Source of the DNA: Sphingomonadales bacterium
Lineage (GTDB): Bacteria > Pseudomonadota > Alphaproteobacteria > Sphingomonadales > Sphingomonadaceae
DNA: 64,000 nucleotides
NCBI GenBank assembly: GCA_025362295.1
Contig: JANYGX010000022.1
Span: 1 to 64,000 of the forward strand
Reading direction: 5' to 3'
Shown here: positions 63,905 through 64,000 of the stretch, piece by piece
How the letters are laid out: each line of letters starts with the position of its first letter
How positions within the stretch are numbered: the stretch's first letter is position 1
Translations under genes and position numbers: made by a program
Notes under the pieces: generated by a model
What the model saw: only the letters and a program-made list of their open reading frames with translations
Database searches by the model: none
Told to the model about the DNA's origin: nothing

Positions 63905-64000
63905 ATGGTTTATAGTTTTACCAGTGATGCACTACAAGACATCGGCGCGACAGATGATGAGGATTTTGACATTCTTGAGGCGGCACTTGTTCTCGCAAGC
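63905..64000 (+). CDS. Start of a gene, possible SirB1-like transglutaminase/TPR protein (3' end outside window)
   Basis: An open frame begins with ATG at 63905 and runs off the end: 32 residues, MVYSFTSDALQDIGATDDED and then FDILEAALVLAS. The acidic stretch followed by EAALVLA resembles the N-terminus of SirB1-type proteins of alphaproteobacteria, but the piece is too short to be sure. No clear ribosome binding site is seen. Confidence 0.4.
   Translation, partial: MVYSFTSDALQDIGATDDEDFDILEAALVLAS

Overview
The window comes from an alphaproteobacterium of moderate GC. The evidence is the complex I operon with the trailing order nuoN-birA-coaX-rnj-mce-DUF1467, an SUV3-like helicase, FprA-type ferredoxin reductase, and a TonB-dependent starch locus containing halogenase-like flavoproteins, as in Caulobacterales/Sphingomonadales-type bacteria. 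Genus cannot be read from the sequence. No rRNA, tRNA or CRISPR array was recognised.

Layout. 1-15 kb: the distal complex I operon (nuoF, cut by the window edge, then nuoG-nuoN), with a small retropepsin-like protease gene and a 22-codon ORF between nuoF and nuoG. Biotin ligase, type III pantothenate kinase, RNase J, methylmalonyl-CoA epimerase and a DUF1467 membrane protein follow, closed by a strong hairpin. A convergent PEP-CTERM protein comes next.

16-32 kb: an alpha-glucan (starch/maltodextrin) utilisation locus. It has a secreted GH13 enzyme, a GPH/MFS sugar transporter, a LacI-type regulator, a large TonB-dependent receptor, a secreted GH13 amylase, a cytoplasmic GH13 alpha-glucosidase, a SusB-like GH97 and two tryptophan-halogenase-like flavoproteins. 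A DUF6445-like protein follows convergently. A shared motif (ATwCGTATGT-like) occurs in three promoters of the locus and is the best candidate for the LacI operator. The implied pathway is outer-membrane uptake, periplasmic cleavage, inner-membrane transport and cytoplasmic alpha-glucosidase.

32-42 kb: a class A penicillin-binding protein; a high-GC cassette (ArsR regulator divergent from an alpha/beta hydrolase and an ABM monooxygenase) bounded on the left by structured non-coding DNA; a secreted beta-helix protein; and an exbB-exbD-tonB operon whose ExbB carries an exported DUF2341-LamG domain.

42-58 kb: solitary sdhB, NlpC/P60 peptidase, a NatAB-like ABC exporter with an exported peptidase-like hydrolase, an SUV3-like helicase, a molybdopterin oxidoreductase/cytochrome b pair beside a Met/Asp-rich repeat protein and an AraC regulator, an IscA/ErpA-type Fe-S protein, an isochorismatase-like hydrolase, TrhO, SppA and FprA.

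58.5-64 kb: a frameshifted IS3-type transposase 3' remnant and a second copy of its 3' tail flank argD-hslO-acyl-CoA dehydrogenase. A glycosyltransferase with a damaged C-terminus and the start of a possible SirB1-like gene end the window.

The most unusual items are the starch locus with paired halogenase-like enzymes and a putative 2OG oxygenase, the ExbB fusion, the compositionally foreign nuoF with a protease gene at its 3' junction, and the repeat-rich edge of the ArsR cassette.
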